DNA of 64,000 nt from Pseudomonas sp. dw_612 (GTDB lineage Bacteria > Pseudomonadota > Gammaproteobacteria > Pseudomonadales > Pseudomonadaceae). This document shows, piece after piece, positions 53,566-62,905 of the stretch; within the stretch, counting starts at the first letter, position 1; each line of letters begins with the position of its first letter. The stretch lies in the NCBI RefSeq assembly GCF_018449725.1, contig NZ_JAAVVC010000028.1, forward strand, positions 19,277-83,276. Reading direction: 5' to 3'. The position numbers and the translations under genes are program-made. The notes beneath the pieces were generated by a model. That model ran no database searches. It was given only the letters and a program-made list of their open reading frames with translations, and was not told the DNA's origin.

Positions 53566-53863
53566 GAAATTTGCCGAGCTCGAAGCGCGGATGACACCCG
53601 AATCCCGGGCACTCGCCGATTCGATTTATGAACAACACATCAAGGAAATGCCACTGCACGAGTTGCGTCAGGCCAAAGCGCTGAGTCAAGCCACGCTTGC
53701 CGAAACACTTCATATCAACCAAGCCGCCATTTCTAAAATGGAGCGCCGCACGGATATGTACATCAGCACCTTGCGCAACTACATCCGCGCTATGGGCGGT
53801 GAGCTTGAAATCATTGCGACGTTTCCAGACGGCCAAATCAAGATCGAAAATTTTGCTGGATGA
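53558..53863 (+). CDS. HigA/XRE-type antitoxin
   Basis: A 101-residue antitoxin with a helix-turn-helix (ELRQAKALSQATLAETLHIN, QAAISKMERRTDMYISTLRN). It should bind the upstream HigB-type toxin and repress the pair's promoter. The start at MAKKFAELE lies inside the toxin stop region, so translation is coupled. Confidence 0.9.
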   Translation: MAKKFAELEARMTPESRALADSIYEQHIKEMPLHELRQAKALSQATLAETLHINQAAISKMERRTDMYISTLRNYIRAMGGELEIIATFPDGQIKIENFAG

Positions 53864-53967
53864 GCAGCCTCCCTGGCTGCTCGCAACGACACCAGCCCAA
53901 CGATGCTCATTTTCTCTCTACTTTGCGACCTCAAAAATGGGCCTAATAACACTCACACCCGATCCTG

Positions 53968-54546
53968 CTAAAGAACGTAAAAACCGATAATCGCCAGCCC
54001 CCACCAGCACAAACCAAGCGCTACCCAAATTCCGTTGGCAAATGTCAGCTTCGAATTACCAAGCCCCTCGACATCGCCCGCCAAATAATTGATTGCATTC
54101 TGTACACGCAACAAACAGCAGGTTTGCAGGAACAAAACCAAAAGGCTCAACGCAAAACGAATTTGCACATCTGGTAACCACATCAACGCGGAACCGGTGC
54201 ACGCCAGCAGGATGACAGCCAATGCCAGACTGCGCGGATACCAACGGTACTTTAGGTTTGAAGCGCCTATTCGATGATCGATTTTGGTGAACAGGGAGTA
54301 CACAAAAAACACGCCCAGGATGGTGCGGAACAAGGGCAAAACCTTATTACCCGTGGCCGCACGATAAAGCTTCCAGTTTCGATAAAACCAATAAATAAGG
54401 AAAAAGCCGCTAGTCGAGACGAATAGCAGCGCTAGCTTGCTTTTACACACGACATAAAAATCGGGAGGTGCTGTTGCAGCGCCTAGAAATTCGACAGTCG
54501 CGGGAGAATCAGAGAGGGCAATCATAGGAGGCGTAGCCGTGGTCAT
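53968..54546 (-). CDS. Hypothetical multi-pass membrane protein
   Basis: A 192-residue protein with about four or five membrane helices (LLFVSTSGFFLIYWFYRNW, LALAVILLACTGSALMWL, IRFALSLLVLFLQTCCLL, GIWVALGLCWWGLAIIGFYV). The order of a soluble N-terminus followed by FYRNWKLYR recalls small DUF4234-like proteins but I cannot assign a family. Codon use is more AT-rich than its neighbours. No ribosome site is clear. Confidence 0.55.
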   Translation of the reverse strand: MTTATPPMIALSDSPATVEFLGAATAPPDFYVVCKSKLALLFVSTSGFFLIYWFYRNWKLYRAATGNKVLPLFRTILGVFFVYSLFTKIDHRIGASNLKYRWYPRSLALAVILLACTGSALMWLPDVQIRFALSLLVLFLQTCCLLRVQNAINYLAGDVEGLGNSKLTFANGIWVALGLCWWGLAIIGFYVL

Positions 54547-54636
54547 TGAGTGGCCGAAATGCTAACGCCTGATGGGCTGCAATAGTGCCCACACAAAAAA
54601 ATAGGACGATTCCTACATCCAGTCTCTCAATTTCAA

Positions 54637-56169
54637 TCAGGATTTTTCCGCCACCGGATAAACCGACTCCCATCCCCCACCCAACGCCTTGTACAACCCC
54701 ACCATCGCCAACGACACGCCGGTCGAACTCTCAACCCACTGCTGCTGCGTCGCCAACAACTCGCCCTGCACGGTCAGCACGTTGACGAAATCCACCACGC
54801 CTTCCACGTATTGCTGTTGCGCGGTGCGTAGCGCGATCTGGTTTTGGCGCACGGCTTCGGCGAGGCTGTCGCGGCGCAGTTGGCTGGCGTTGTAAGTGGT
54901 CAGTTGATCGTCGATTTCATGCCAGGCGCGCAGCACGGTTTGTTGGTAGGCGATGGCCGCTTCCTGTTGTTGGGCTTCGCGCAGGTTGAGCCTGCCGCGC
55001 AGGCGGCCGCCGTCGAACAGCGGCAGGCTGAATTGCGGGCCGATGCCGAACGACCGCGAACTCCATGAACCGAAATCGCTCAGTTGCATGGCTTGGGAAC
55101 CGAGGTTGCCGGACAGCGTAATCCGCGGATAGAAATCGCCCTTGGCTACGCCGATGCTGGCCGTCGCGGCATGCAGACGGGCTTCGGCCTGTCGGATATC
55201 GGGGCGGCGTTCGGCCAGTTGCGATGGCAGGCCGATGGCGACCTGACGCGGGGTCTGCGGCACCGGGGCGTCTGTGGATAACTCGGCGTACAACGCTTGC
55301 GGCGGTTCGCCCATCAGCAGGCTCAGGGCGTTGATCAGTTGTGACTGACGCTGCTCCAGCGCCGGCAGGCGCGATTCGATCGCCGCCACTTGCGCGGCGG
55401 CTTCGGCGACGTCCAGATCCGTGGCAACGCCGTCGGCCAGACGCAGTTGCGAGAGCTTCAGGCTGTGGCGGGCGACGTCGAGGTTTTGCTCGGTGACGGC
55501 GCGGGTGTTCTGCACGCCGCGCAACTGGAGGTAGTCCTGGGCGGTTTCGGCCAATACCGACAGCAGCACGCCCCGGCGATCGTTTTCGGCAACTTCAAGG
55601 GTCGCGTCAGCGGCTTCGGTTTCGCGGCGCACGCGGCCCCAGAAATCCAATTCCCAGGACGCGGAGAAACCGGCATCCCAGAGATTGAAGGCCGAGCGGC
55701 CGTTTTTGCCCGAGGGATCGCTCAAGCCTTCGCCGCTGTTGCGTTCGCGTCCGTAGCTGCCGGTGGCGGCGGTCGTCGGGTAGCGGTCAGCGGTGATGAC
55801 CTGGCGTGCGGCGCGGCTTTGCTGCAGGCGACTGCTGGCGAGTTTCAGGTCGAGGTTATCGGTCAGGGCGCGTTGGCTCAGGGCTGAGAGTTTCGGGTCG
55901 TGGAAGACTTCCCACCAGCGTTCGTCCATGGTTTGGGTGGTGGCCTGGCTTTCGGCGGGTTGGGTGGGTTTTGACCATTCGGCGACTTGTTGCGGCTCGG
56001 GTTTGTGGAAGTCTGGGCCGACGGTGCAGGCGGAAAGGCTCAAGACCAACAGGGTGAGTTGAGGCAACCGGCCTCTTCGCGAGCAAGCCCGCTCCCACAT
56101 TGGAATGCGGTCCCCTGTGGGAGCGGGCTTGCTCGCGAAGGCGTCAGCACGATCAACAAAAATCTTCAT
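54637..56169 (-). CDS. NodT-family outer-membrane efflux lipoprotein with REPIN-coded N-terminus
   Basis: Up to 510 residues. From SLSACTVGPDF on it is a normal OprM/NodT channel with two OEP repeats. The ATG at 56169 overlaps the adaptor stop (ATGA), but residues about 10-32 are read from a REPIN (ASKPAPTGDRIPMWERACSR). The lipobox Cys would be residue 48, giving a very long signal peptide. An ATG at 56100 inside the REPIN loop, after AGGGGA, would give a normal 24-residue signal peptide starting MWERACSRRGR. Third gene of an EmrAB-type pump operon. Confidence 0.85.
   Translation of the reverse strand: MKIFVDRADAFASKPAPTGDRIPMWERACSRRGRLPQLTLLVLSLSACTVGPDFHKPEPQQVAEWSKPTQPAESQATTQTMDERWWEVFHDPKLSALSQRALTDNLDLKLASSRLQQSRAARQVITADRYPTTAATGSYGRERNSGEGLSDPSGKNGRSAFNLWDAGFSASWELDFWGRVRRETEAADATLEVAENDRRGVLLSVLAETAQDYLQLRGVQNTRAVTEQNLDVARHSLKLSQLRLADGVATDLDVAEAAAQVAAIESRLPALEQRQSQLINALSLLMGEPPQALYAELSTDAPVPQTPRQVAIGLPSQLAERRPDIRQAEARLHAATASIGVAKGDFYPRITLSGNLGSQAMQLSDFGSWSSRSFGIGPQFSLPLFDGGRLRGRLNLREAQQQEAAIAYQQTVLRAWHEIDDQLTTYNASQLRRDSLAEAVRQNQIALRTAQQQYVEGVVDFVNVLTVQGELLATQQQWVESSTGVSLAMVGLYKALGGGWESVYPVAEKS
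56075..56140. repeat. REPIN (type 1) inside a coding region
   Basis: Perfect 25-bp arms at 56075-56099 and 56116-56140 with a 16-bp loop, located within the 5' end of the outer-membrane factor gene and keeping its frame open. Confidence 0.93.
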
Positions 56170-57230
56170 CGCTGAACTACCTCATGCTTCTCAACGCTGG
56201 CGGTATCAATCCGCGCATCCACCGACATCCCCACCCGCAACCGCTCAGCCAGCGGCTGTCCCGCATCCAGCACAATCTTCACCGGAATCCGTTGCACCAC
56301 CTTGGTGAAGTTACCCGTGGCGTTGTCCGGTTTGACCGGGGCAAACGTCACCCCGGTGGCCGGTGCGATGCTTTCGACGCGCCCAGTCAACACCTCGCCG
56401 CCGAGGCTGTCGACACGCACCAGCACGTCTTGCCCCTGCTGCACGTCCCGCAATTGAGTCTCCTGAAAATTAGCCACCACAAAAGCCTGGGCCAACGGCA
56501 CCACGGCGAGCATCTTGCTTCCCGGCGTGACATAAGCGCCGACCCGCACCGCGCGCTCGCCAACCATGCCGTCCTGCGGCGCGACGATCCGCGTATAGGA
56601 CAATTCGTAACTGGCGATCTCCAGCGCCGCTTGCGCGCGTTTCAGCCCACCTTCCGCCGCATCCCGCTGGGCGGTGAGAATGTCCACTTGCTTGCGTTCC
56701 GCCGCCAGTACTGCCGTGGCGTTGGCCAGTCGCGCGGTCGCCTGATCGATGCGGGTCCGCGCCTGTTGCGCGTTCTGCACCGTACCGGCGCCGACGCCTG
56801 CGAGGTGGTCGTAGCGATTCAGTTCGTGTTCAGCGAAGGCCATTTCAGCCTTGGCCGACACCACCGTGGCCTGGGCCTGAGCGATCACTGACGTCTGGCG
56901 CTCAAGGGTCGCCCGTGCGTTTTGCAGTTGTGCCCTGGCCACCAGGGTTTCGGCATCGGCAGCCTGGGCGGCGGCGCGCAAGTCGCGGTCATCGATCAAC
57001 GCCAGCAATTGCCCGGCCTTGACCTGTTGATTGTCCTCCACCAACACCTCTTTGATAAACCCGGCGACCCGTGGCACCACCAGGGTGAAGTCCGCCGAGA
57101 CAAAGGCGTCGTTAGTGCTCTGTTGCGTGCGTTTGCCGAACAGGCCCGGCGCGACCAGGTAAATCAGCACGCCGACCGCGATCGCTGCGGCCACACCGAC
57201 CGCTACTTTTTGCTTGGTAAAAGTCGTCAT
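56166..57230 (-). CDS. EmrA-type membrane-fusion protein
   Basis: A 354-residue HlyD-family adaptor. One N-terminal helix (VAVGVAAAIAVGVLIYLVAP), TNDAFVSADFTLVVPRVAGF, lipoyl half VLVEDNQQVKAGQLLALIDD, a long coiled coil, and TRIVAPQDGMVGERAVRVG. It couples the DHA2 transporter to the outer-membrane factor. Start MTTFTKQK has GAAGG upstream; the longer in-frame extension is not coding-like. Confidence 0.9.
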   Translation of the reverse strand: MTTFTKQKVAVGVAAAIAVGVLIYLVAPGLFGKRTQQSTNDAFVSADFTLVVPRVAGFIKEVLVEDNQQVKAGQLLALIDDRDLRAAAQAADAETLVARAQLQNARATLERQTSVIAQAQATVVSAKAEMAFAEHELNRYDHLAGVGAGTVQNAQQARTRIDQATARLANATAVLAAERKQVDILTAQRDAAEGGLKRAQAALEIASYELSYTRIVAPQDGMVGERAVRVGAYVTPGSKMLAVVPLAQAFVVANFQETQLRDVQQGQDVLVRVDSLGGEVLTGRVESIAPATGVTFAPVKPDNATGNFTKVVQRIPVKIVLDAGQPLAERLRVGMSVDARIDTASVEKHEVVQR

Positions 57231-57256
57231 AAAAACCTTCTGTTTCAAGGAAACGT

Positions 57257-58792
57257 TCAAGTGGGCGCGCGCGGCGGATACATCCGCGTCGGCAGCCAGA
57301 AAATCAACAGGATCAGCGCCGCAGCGACGCCTGCCATGCACAGATAAAGATCGGAAGCGGTCAGCACCACGGCCTGCTCATGCAAACGATGGGCTAGGCC
57401 GGCGCTGTCGCTGTCGGCCAGGGGCGAGTTGCCGAGGTTGTCCACCAACATGGTCGAGTGGAAATGCAGGCGTGCCGTGGTCAACGCATCGATGATGCCG
57501 GTGGCAATCACTGCGGCCAGGCCTTTGACGGTGTTGAACCAGGCCGAGGCGAACGGCCCTTCCATCGGCGTGATGCTGCCGGTGGCGAGCATCAGCAGCG
57601 GCAACACCGCCATGGGCTGACCGAAGATTTGCAGCAGTTGCAGCACGTAGAAATCATCGCGAATCCACACCGACGTCAGCTGCGAACCACCGAGGCAGGA
57701 CAGCGCCAGCATCCCCAGGCCAATCCCCAACACCCAGCGGCAATCGACCCAGCGCAGGTTGCACAATGCGGCCACCAACGGCAGCGCGATCAATTGTGGC
57801 AACGCCGCCAACAACATGATCGGCGCGGTCTGAATCGGCCGATAACCCTGGACTTGCGCCAGGTAACTGGACGGAATGATCACCACCGCCAACAGCACCA
57901 CCAACACCCCGGCGAGGGTCATCAACGCAAATGACAGGTTGCGAATGCCGAGCATCTGCAACTTGAAGAACGGAATCGGCTGCGACCATTCGTTGATCAG
58001 AAACAGCACCAGCAACAGCAACCCGCCGCCGAGCAAAAAGCAGATCAGGCTCGACTCAAACCAGTCCAACCGATTGCCTTGGAGGATGCCGATCACCAAC
58101 ATGCAGATCGCCGGGAAGCCCAGCAGCAAACCGCGCCAGTTGAATTGCTTGAGCCGCTCCAGGCGTAACGGATCCTGGGGCAAACCGTACGCCACGGCCG
58201 CCATCGCGATCAGGCACGGGACGATGATTTGCCAGAAGGTCCACTGCCAACCGACGTACTCGGTCCATAACCCGGCCAGCGGCGTGCCGAGTCCGGGACC
58301 GAAGGTGGCGGTCAAGGCATAACCGGCCAGGCCATAGAGTTTGACGTTGGCCGGCAGGAAACGCAGGGCGACGGTCATCAGCATCGGCGGCAACGCGCCG
58401 CCCGCCAGGCCTTGCACGATGCGCATCAGCAACAGGCTTTCGTAATTCGGGGCGAACGGGCACAGCACGCCCAGCAGCGTGAAGACACCGATGGCGTAGA
58501 GCGTGAAACGGCGCAACGAGAACGTCACCGAGCACCACGGCGCGAAGGCCATGGCCGCCACAGAGGTCGCGGTGTAACTGGCGACCAGCCACGTGCCTTC
58601 GTCGTAACCGATGGCCAACGCACCGCGAATATCGGCCAGGGCGACTTTGGTCACCATCTCGTTCAGGCCGGACACCAGCACCGCCAGCAACACGCCCACC
58701 AGACCGATGATGATCCGCAGGCCGAAGACCGGTGGCGCAGCGGCGGCAGGGCTGGTCGCGGCGAGAGGGGCCGGGGCCGTGAGGGAAGTCAT
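57257..58792 (-). CDS. DHA2-family MFS drug transporter (EmrB-like)
   Basis: A 511-residue proton-driven transporter with 14 predicted helices. Marks are LNEMVTKVALADIRGAL (helix 1 region), GTWLVASYTATSVAAMAFAPW and RIVQGLAGGALPPMLMTVA (motif C region). First gene of the pump operon MFS-EmrA-OMF. Start MTSLTAPAP with GGAG 11 bases upstream. The substrate is unknown. Confidence 0.9.
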   Translation of the reverse strand: MTSLTAPAPLAATSPAAAAPPVFGLRIIIGLVGVLLAVLVSGLNEMVTKVALADIRGALAIGYDEGTWLVASYTATSVAAMAFAPWCSVTFSLRRFTLYAIGVFTLLGVLCPFAPNYESLLLMRIVQGLAGGALPPMLMTVALRFLPANVKLYGLAGYALTATFGPGLGTPLAGLWTEYVGWQWTFWQIIVPCLIAMAAVAYGLPQDPLRLERLKQFNWRGLLLGFPAICMLVIGILQGNRLDWFESSLICFLLGGGLLLLVLFLINEWSQPIPFFKLQMLGIRNLSFALMTLAGVLVVLLAVVIIPSSYLAQVQGYRPIQTAPIMLLAALPQLIALPLVAALCNLRWVDCRWVLGIGLGMLALSCLGGSQLTSVWIRDDFYVLQLLQIFGQPMAVLPLLMLATGSITPMEGPFASAWFNTVKGLAAVIATGIIDALTTARLHFHSTMLVDNLGNSPLADSDSAGLAHRLHEQAVVLTASDLYLCMAGVAAALILLIFWLPTRMYPPRAPT

Positions 58793-58904
58793 GTACTGCA
58801 AGCTCCGGGAAGAATACCGGGGCATTTTATGGAGTGCGGGGCATTACGAAAATTGACTTGTTGGCAGGTTATAAGTGCGCCAGACGCAGCAATTAAAATC
58901 CCCT

Positions 58905-58994
58905 TGTGGGAGCGGGCTTGCTCGCGAAGGCGGAGTGTCAGGCGACATCAATGTTGAATGCACCGCCGCTTTCGCGAGCAAGCCCGCTCCCACA
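58905..58994. repeat. REPIN (type 1)
   Basis: Arms at 58905-58929 and 58970-58994 flank a 40-bp spacer that resembles the one at 1198-1287 (both contain GTGTCAG). Located between the MFS operon and the LysR gene end. Confidence 0.9.
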
Positions 58995-59012
58995 GGGGGA
59001 TTTGTGTTGGAT

Positions 59013-59933
59013 TCAGGTGGGTTGCGCGGCCAACCAGGTCTCATCGCAACAGGCCTTGAGGGTTTCGCGCATCCAGCGGTGGGCCGGGTCTTTGTCGTAG
59101 CGAGGATGCCAGGCCTGGGTCAGCATCAGCGTTGGCAACGGAATCGGCAGGGTGAACGAGCGCAGCTTCAGACCCAATCGCCGTACGCTCAGCAGCGCTT
59201 CTTTCGGCACCGGCAGCAGCAGATCGGAATCGGGCAGTGCAAACATCGCCGCATGGAAACTCGGCGCAATCACTGCCACGCGTCGCTCCAGCCCCAAGGC
59301 GTTGAGTGCCGTATCGATTGGGCCACGGGCAATCCCGCGCCGCGACATGCTGATATGCGCAAACCCGGCATAGCGCTCAGCAGTGATTTCTTCATCGAAC
59401 AGCGGATGATCTTCTCGCGCCAGACCGACAAATTGGGTGGAAAACAGGTTCTGGATTTTCACTTCCGGCATCAACGGACGATTGTTGCTGATGCTCAGAT
59501 CGATCCGCCCTTCGCGCAGCGCCTCGTCATCACCATCGCCTTCCGGGACGAAGCGCAGCTCGCAGTGCGGGGCCTGGCGCTCCATGGTGTCGAACAGCTT
59601 GCCGCCATACACACCGACGAAAAAATCATTGGCGCGAATGCTGAAGCGACGGCGCAACGTGCCCAGATCCACTGCATCGGCGGAGCGAAACAACAGGGCC
59701 GCTTGCTCGACCACATCACGCACCTGCTCGCGCAGCGCCAATGCCTTGGGCGTAGGCACCAGACCGCGACCGGCGCGCACCAGGATCGGATCGCCGATGG
59801 CTTCGCGAATGCGGGTCAGGGTCCGGCTCATCGCCGCTGGGCTGAGGTTCATCCGACGCGCGGCGCCCACCACACTGCCTTCGTCGAGCAACGCGTCGAG
59901 GGCGACCAGCAGGTTCATGTCCGGGAGTTGCAT
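59013..59933 (-). CDS. LysR-family transcriptional regulator
   Basis: A 306-residue LysR-type regulator. The N-terminal winged helix includes NLLVALDALLDEGSVVGAAR and LSPAAMSRTLTRIREAIGD, followed by the linker helix and an effector domain (RIDLSISNNRPLMPEVK). The ATG at 59933 is used; a GTG three codons earlier is possible. It lies upstream of the MFS pump operon in the same direction, so it may control that operon. Confidence 0.9.
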   Translation of the reverse strand: MQLPDMNLLVALDALLDEGSVVGAARRMNLSPAAMSRTLTRIREAIGDPILVRAGRGLVPTPKALALREQVRDVVEQAALLFRSADAVDLGTLRRRFSIRANDFFVGVYGGKLFDTMERQAPHCELRFVPEGDGDDEALREGRIDLSISNNRPLMPEVKIQNLFSTQFVGLAREDHPLFDEEITAERYAGFAHISMSRRGIARGPIDTALNALGLERRVAVIAPSFHAAMFALPDSDLLLPVPKEALLSVRRLGLKLRSFTLPIPLPTLMLTQAWHPRYDKDPAHRWMRETLKACCDETWLAAQPT

Positions 59934-60016
59934 GCTGAGCACTCATGGCTGATCAGGATTGATTCAGGCGCAATGCTAGCAGACACACTTGGATTGGGTG
60001 GTGACTGGACCGACGC

Positions 60017-60082
60017 CTTCGCGAGCAAGCCCGCTCCCACAGGGGAATGCATTTCAATGTGGGAGCGGGCTTGCTCGCGAAG
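60017..60082. repeat. REPIN (type 1)
   Basis: Perfect arms 60017-60041 and 60058-60082 with a 16-bp loop; same geometry as the REPIN inside the outer-membrane factor gene. Confidence 0.92.
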
Positions 60083-60106
60083 AGGCCAGCCCAGACACCA
60101 AAGAAC

Positions 60107-60973
60107 TCAGCGCTGCATCCCCCACCGCTTCACCGTCACCCGCTCCAGGGTATCGAACACCAAATTCTCCACCAGCAAGCCAATCAGAATCACCACCGCC
60201 AACCCGGCAAACACTTTGTCGGTGTACAGCTCATTGCGATTCTGAAAAATATACCAACCCAAACCGCCCTTGCCGCTGGTAGCACCAAACACCAGCTCCG
60301 CCGCAATCAAGGTACGCCAGGCGAAGGCCCAGCCGATTTTCAATCCAGCAAGGATCGACGGCAACGCCGCCGGGATCAGAATGAACAGCACAAAGCGCAT
60401 GCCCTTGAGGCCATAGTTGCGCCCCGCCATGCGCAGGGTTTCCGAGACACCGAGAAACCCGGCATAGGTGTTCAAGGCCAAGGCCCAAAGCACCGAATGC
60501 ACCAGCACGAAAATCAGGCTGTTCTGCCCCAGGCCAAACCACAGCAGCGCCAGCGGCAGCAGCGCAATCGCCGGCAGCGGGTTGAACATCGAGGTCAGCG
60601 TACTCAGCAGATCACGACCGAACTGGGTCGAAACCGCCAACGTGGTCAAGGCAAACGCCAGGACGATGCCGATCAGGTAACCCTTGAGCAACACCACCAG
60701 GGAAATCCAGACTTTGTTCAGCAATTCACCGCTGAGCAGGCCGTCGTATAGCGCGCTGCTGGTTTGCAGAAAACTCGGCAGCAGCAGGTCGTTATTCTGG
60801 ATGCGCGCCACCACTTCCCACAGCACCGCGAGCAAAATCAGGATCAGGCTTTTACGAATCCAGCCCTGCTGCCATACGCGCTGGCCGAGGGGCAATGCTC
60901 GCTCCAGCGGTACGCTGGTCAGGGGCTCTAATACGGTTTCGAATTCTTTACGTGCAGATGACAACTGGCTCAT
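60107..60973 (-). CDS. ABC importer permease (SsuC/TauC-like)
   Basis: A 288-residue inner-membrane subunit with about six helices and the EAA-type loop (LGVSETLRMAGRNYGLKGMRFVL, then IPAALPSILAGLKIGWAFAW), typical of nitrate/sulfonate/taurine transporters. Last gene of a dioxygenase-SBP-ATPase-permease unit. Confidence 0.9.
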   Translation of the reverse strand: MSQLSSARKEFETVLEPLTSVPLERALPLGQRVWQQGWIRKSLILILLAVLWEVVARIQNNDLLLPSFLQTSSALYDGLLSGELLNKVWISLVVLLKGYLIGIVLAFALTTLAVSTQFGRDLLSTLTSMFNPLPAIALLPLALLWFGLGQNSLIFVLVHSVLWALALNTYAGFLGVSETLRMAGRNYGLKGMRFVLFILIPAALPSILAGLKIGWAFAWRTLIAAELVFGATSGKGGLGWYIFQNRNELYTDKVFAGLAVVILIGLLVENLVFDTLERVTVKRWGMQR

Positions 60974-60993
60974 CGGGCAATCCTCTCAATGGC

Positions 60994-61857
60994 TCAATAA
61001 GCGATGCGGATGTCAGAGAAATCCAGCTCGCGCTCGGTTTCCGGGGACTGACCTTCATCGAACAACAACCGATGAATGCGCCGCGCCGATTCCTGGAACG
61101 CCACGCCGCCGAGGCTGTGCAAGTCGTATTGATGGCTGTGGACTTCCGCCCGCACCCGGCCCGGATGCGGCGACAACAACAGGATTCGATTGCCGACCAC
61201 CAACGCCTCTTCGATGGAGTGCGTGACAAACAGCAACGTGAACCGCACCTCCTCCCAGAGCAGCAGCAATTCTTCCTGCATCTTGCGTCGGGTCAACGCG
61301 TCGAGCGCGGCGAAGGGTTCGTCCATCAGCAGGATTTTCGGCTGCATGGCCAGCGCGCGAGCAATCGCCACCCGCGCCTTCATGCCACCGGACAAGGTGT
61401 GCGGATAAGCATCGGCAAACGCCGCCAACCCGACCTTGTCCAGATAGTGCAGCGCTCGCTCTTCGGCCTCTTTGCGCTTAAGGGTTTTCGACGCCAGCAG
61501 CGGAAACATCACGTTCTGTTTGACGGTTTTCCATGGCGGCAGTTGATCGAACTCCTGAAACACCACAATCCGGTCCGGGCCCGGCGCGTGGACGGTTTGC
61601 CCCTGAAGACGAATCTCGCCCTCGCACGGCTGGATAAACCCGGCGACTGCTTTAAGCAATGTGGATTTGCCGCACCCGGACGGGCCGAGCAGCACAAAGC
61701 GGTCCGCCGGATCGATCTCGAAACTGACCTGATGGGTAGCCCGAACAACGCGCTGCGGCGTGCGGTATTCGAGGCTGACGTGATCGACCGACAACAGCGC
61801 CTCGGCGGCTGCGGCGATCGGGTTGCTGGCCGTGTGGCCTTGCAAAGGGGCGTTCAT
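60994..61857 (-). CDS. ABC importer ATPase (TauB/SsuB-like)
   Basis: A 287-residue ATPase. Walker A GPSGCGKST, signature LSGGMKARVAIARAL, Walker B ILLMDEPFAALD and switch His in FVTHS. Start MNAPLQGH has GGGAG nine bases upstream and lies five bases past the binding-protein stop. Drives uptake with the permease downstream. Confidence 0.93.
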   Translation of the reverse strand: MNAPLQGHTASNPIAAAAEALLSVDHVSLEYRTPQRVVRATHQVSFEIDPADRFVLLGPSGCGKSTLLKAVAGFIQPCEGEIRLQGQTVHAPGPDRIVVFQEFDQLPPWKTVKQNVMFPLLASKTLKRKEAEERALHYLDKVGLAAFADAYPHTLSGGMKARVAIARALAMQPKILLMDEPFAALDALTRRKMQEELLLLWEEVRFTLLFVTHSIEEALVVGNRILLLSPHPGRVRAEVHSHQYDLHSLGGVAFQESARRIHRLLFDEGQSPETERELDFSDIRIAY

Positions 61858-61862
61858 GTCGA

Positions 61863-62888
61863 TCAGCTCCCTTGCAGCGGCTTGGCGTCCTGGAAGAAGT
61901 AATCCTTCCACGAATCCGGTTTGTTTTTGATCGCGCCGACGCGGTAGAGGAATTCGGCCAGCGGGTAGGTGTTTTTCGGCGTGACGCTGAATTCGAACTG
62001 CGGGTTGTCGATGATTTTCAACAGCGCGGCGCGGTCGATTTTGGCCTTGGTCACGCGGATGTAGGTGTCGGCCGCCGCGCCTTTATCGTTTTGCGCGAAT
62101 TCGGCGGCTTCGGTCAGGGCTTCAACGAAAGCCTTGTAGGTTTTCGGATTCTCGTCGCGGAATTTCTCGGTGGCGAACAGCACAGTTGGCGAGTTCGGAC
62201 CAAGGAGATCGTAGGTGTTCAGCACCACATGGACGTTGGGATTGGCCAGCGCCTGATCCTGGAACGGCGGGTTGGAGAAGTGCCCGCTCAACTCAGTGCC
62301 GCCAGCAATCAAAGCAGCTGTCGCATCCGGGTGCGGAACGGCGATGGTGTACTTGTCGAGGCGATTGAATTCCTTGTCACCCCACTGCTTGGCGGCCGCG
62401 TATTGCAGGAAGCGCGACTGCACCGAGACCCCGACCGCCGGCACCGCAATGCGGTCCTTTTCGGTGAAGTCGGCGATGGTTTTGACGTTTGGGTTGTTGC
62501 TCAGCAAGTAGTAAGGAAAGTTGCCCAGCGAAGCGACGGCTTTGACGTTTTGCTTGCCGTGGGTGCGGTCCCAAATGGTCAGCAGCGGACCGACGCCGGC
62601 ACCGGCAATGTCGATGGAGCCGGAAAGCAACGCATCGTTGACCGCCGCACCGCCCGAGAGCTGGGTCCAGTCGACCTTGATGTCGATGCCTTCCTGCTTG
62701 CCGTACTTCTCGATCAGGTTTTGATCGCGGACCACGTTGAGCAACAGGTAAACAATGCCGAACTGTTCGGCGATGCGGATTTCACCTTCGGCGTGAGCCA
62801 CGGTCGGCGCCACCAGGCTGCCGGCGATCAGGCTGAAACCCAGGCCGATGGCAGCCGCCAGCGGCGCAAATGGAAGACGTTTGGACAT
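61863..62888 (-). CDS. ABC substrate-binding protein (sulfonate/nitrate type)
   Basis: A 341-residue periplasmic binding protein with a Sec signal peptide ending in VAHA. The body (EIRIAEQFGIVYLLLNVVRD; SIDIAGAGVGPLLTIWDR; VPHPDATAALIAGGTELSGH) matches the SsuA/TauA/NrtA group. The ligand is unknown; a sulfonate or sulfate ester is likely given the TauD-like enzyme upstream. The frame is open upstream but the signal peptide and GGAG site fix the start. Confidence 0.9.
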   Translation of the reverse strand: MSKRLPFAPLAAAIGLGFSLIAGSLVAPTVAHAEGEIRIAEQFGIVYLLLNVVRDQNLIEKYGKQEGIDIKVDWTQLSGGAAVNDALLSGSIDIAGAGVGPLLTIWDRTHGKQNVKAVASLGNFPYYLLSNNPNVKTIADFTEKDRIAVPAVGVSVQSRFLQYAAAKQWGDKEFNRLDKYTIAVPHPDATAALIAGGTELSGHFSNPPFQDQALANPNVHVVLNTYDLLGPNSPTVLFATEKFRDENPKTYKAFVEALTEAAEFAQNDKGAAADTYIRVTKAKIDRAALLKIIDNPQFEFSVTPKNTYPLAEFLYRVGAIKNKPDSWKDYFFQDAKPLQGS

Positions 62889-62905
62889 GATGGTTCTCCG
62901 GCAAA

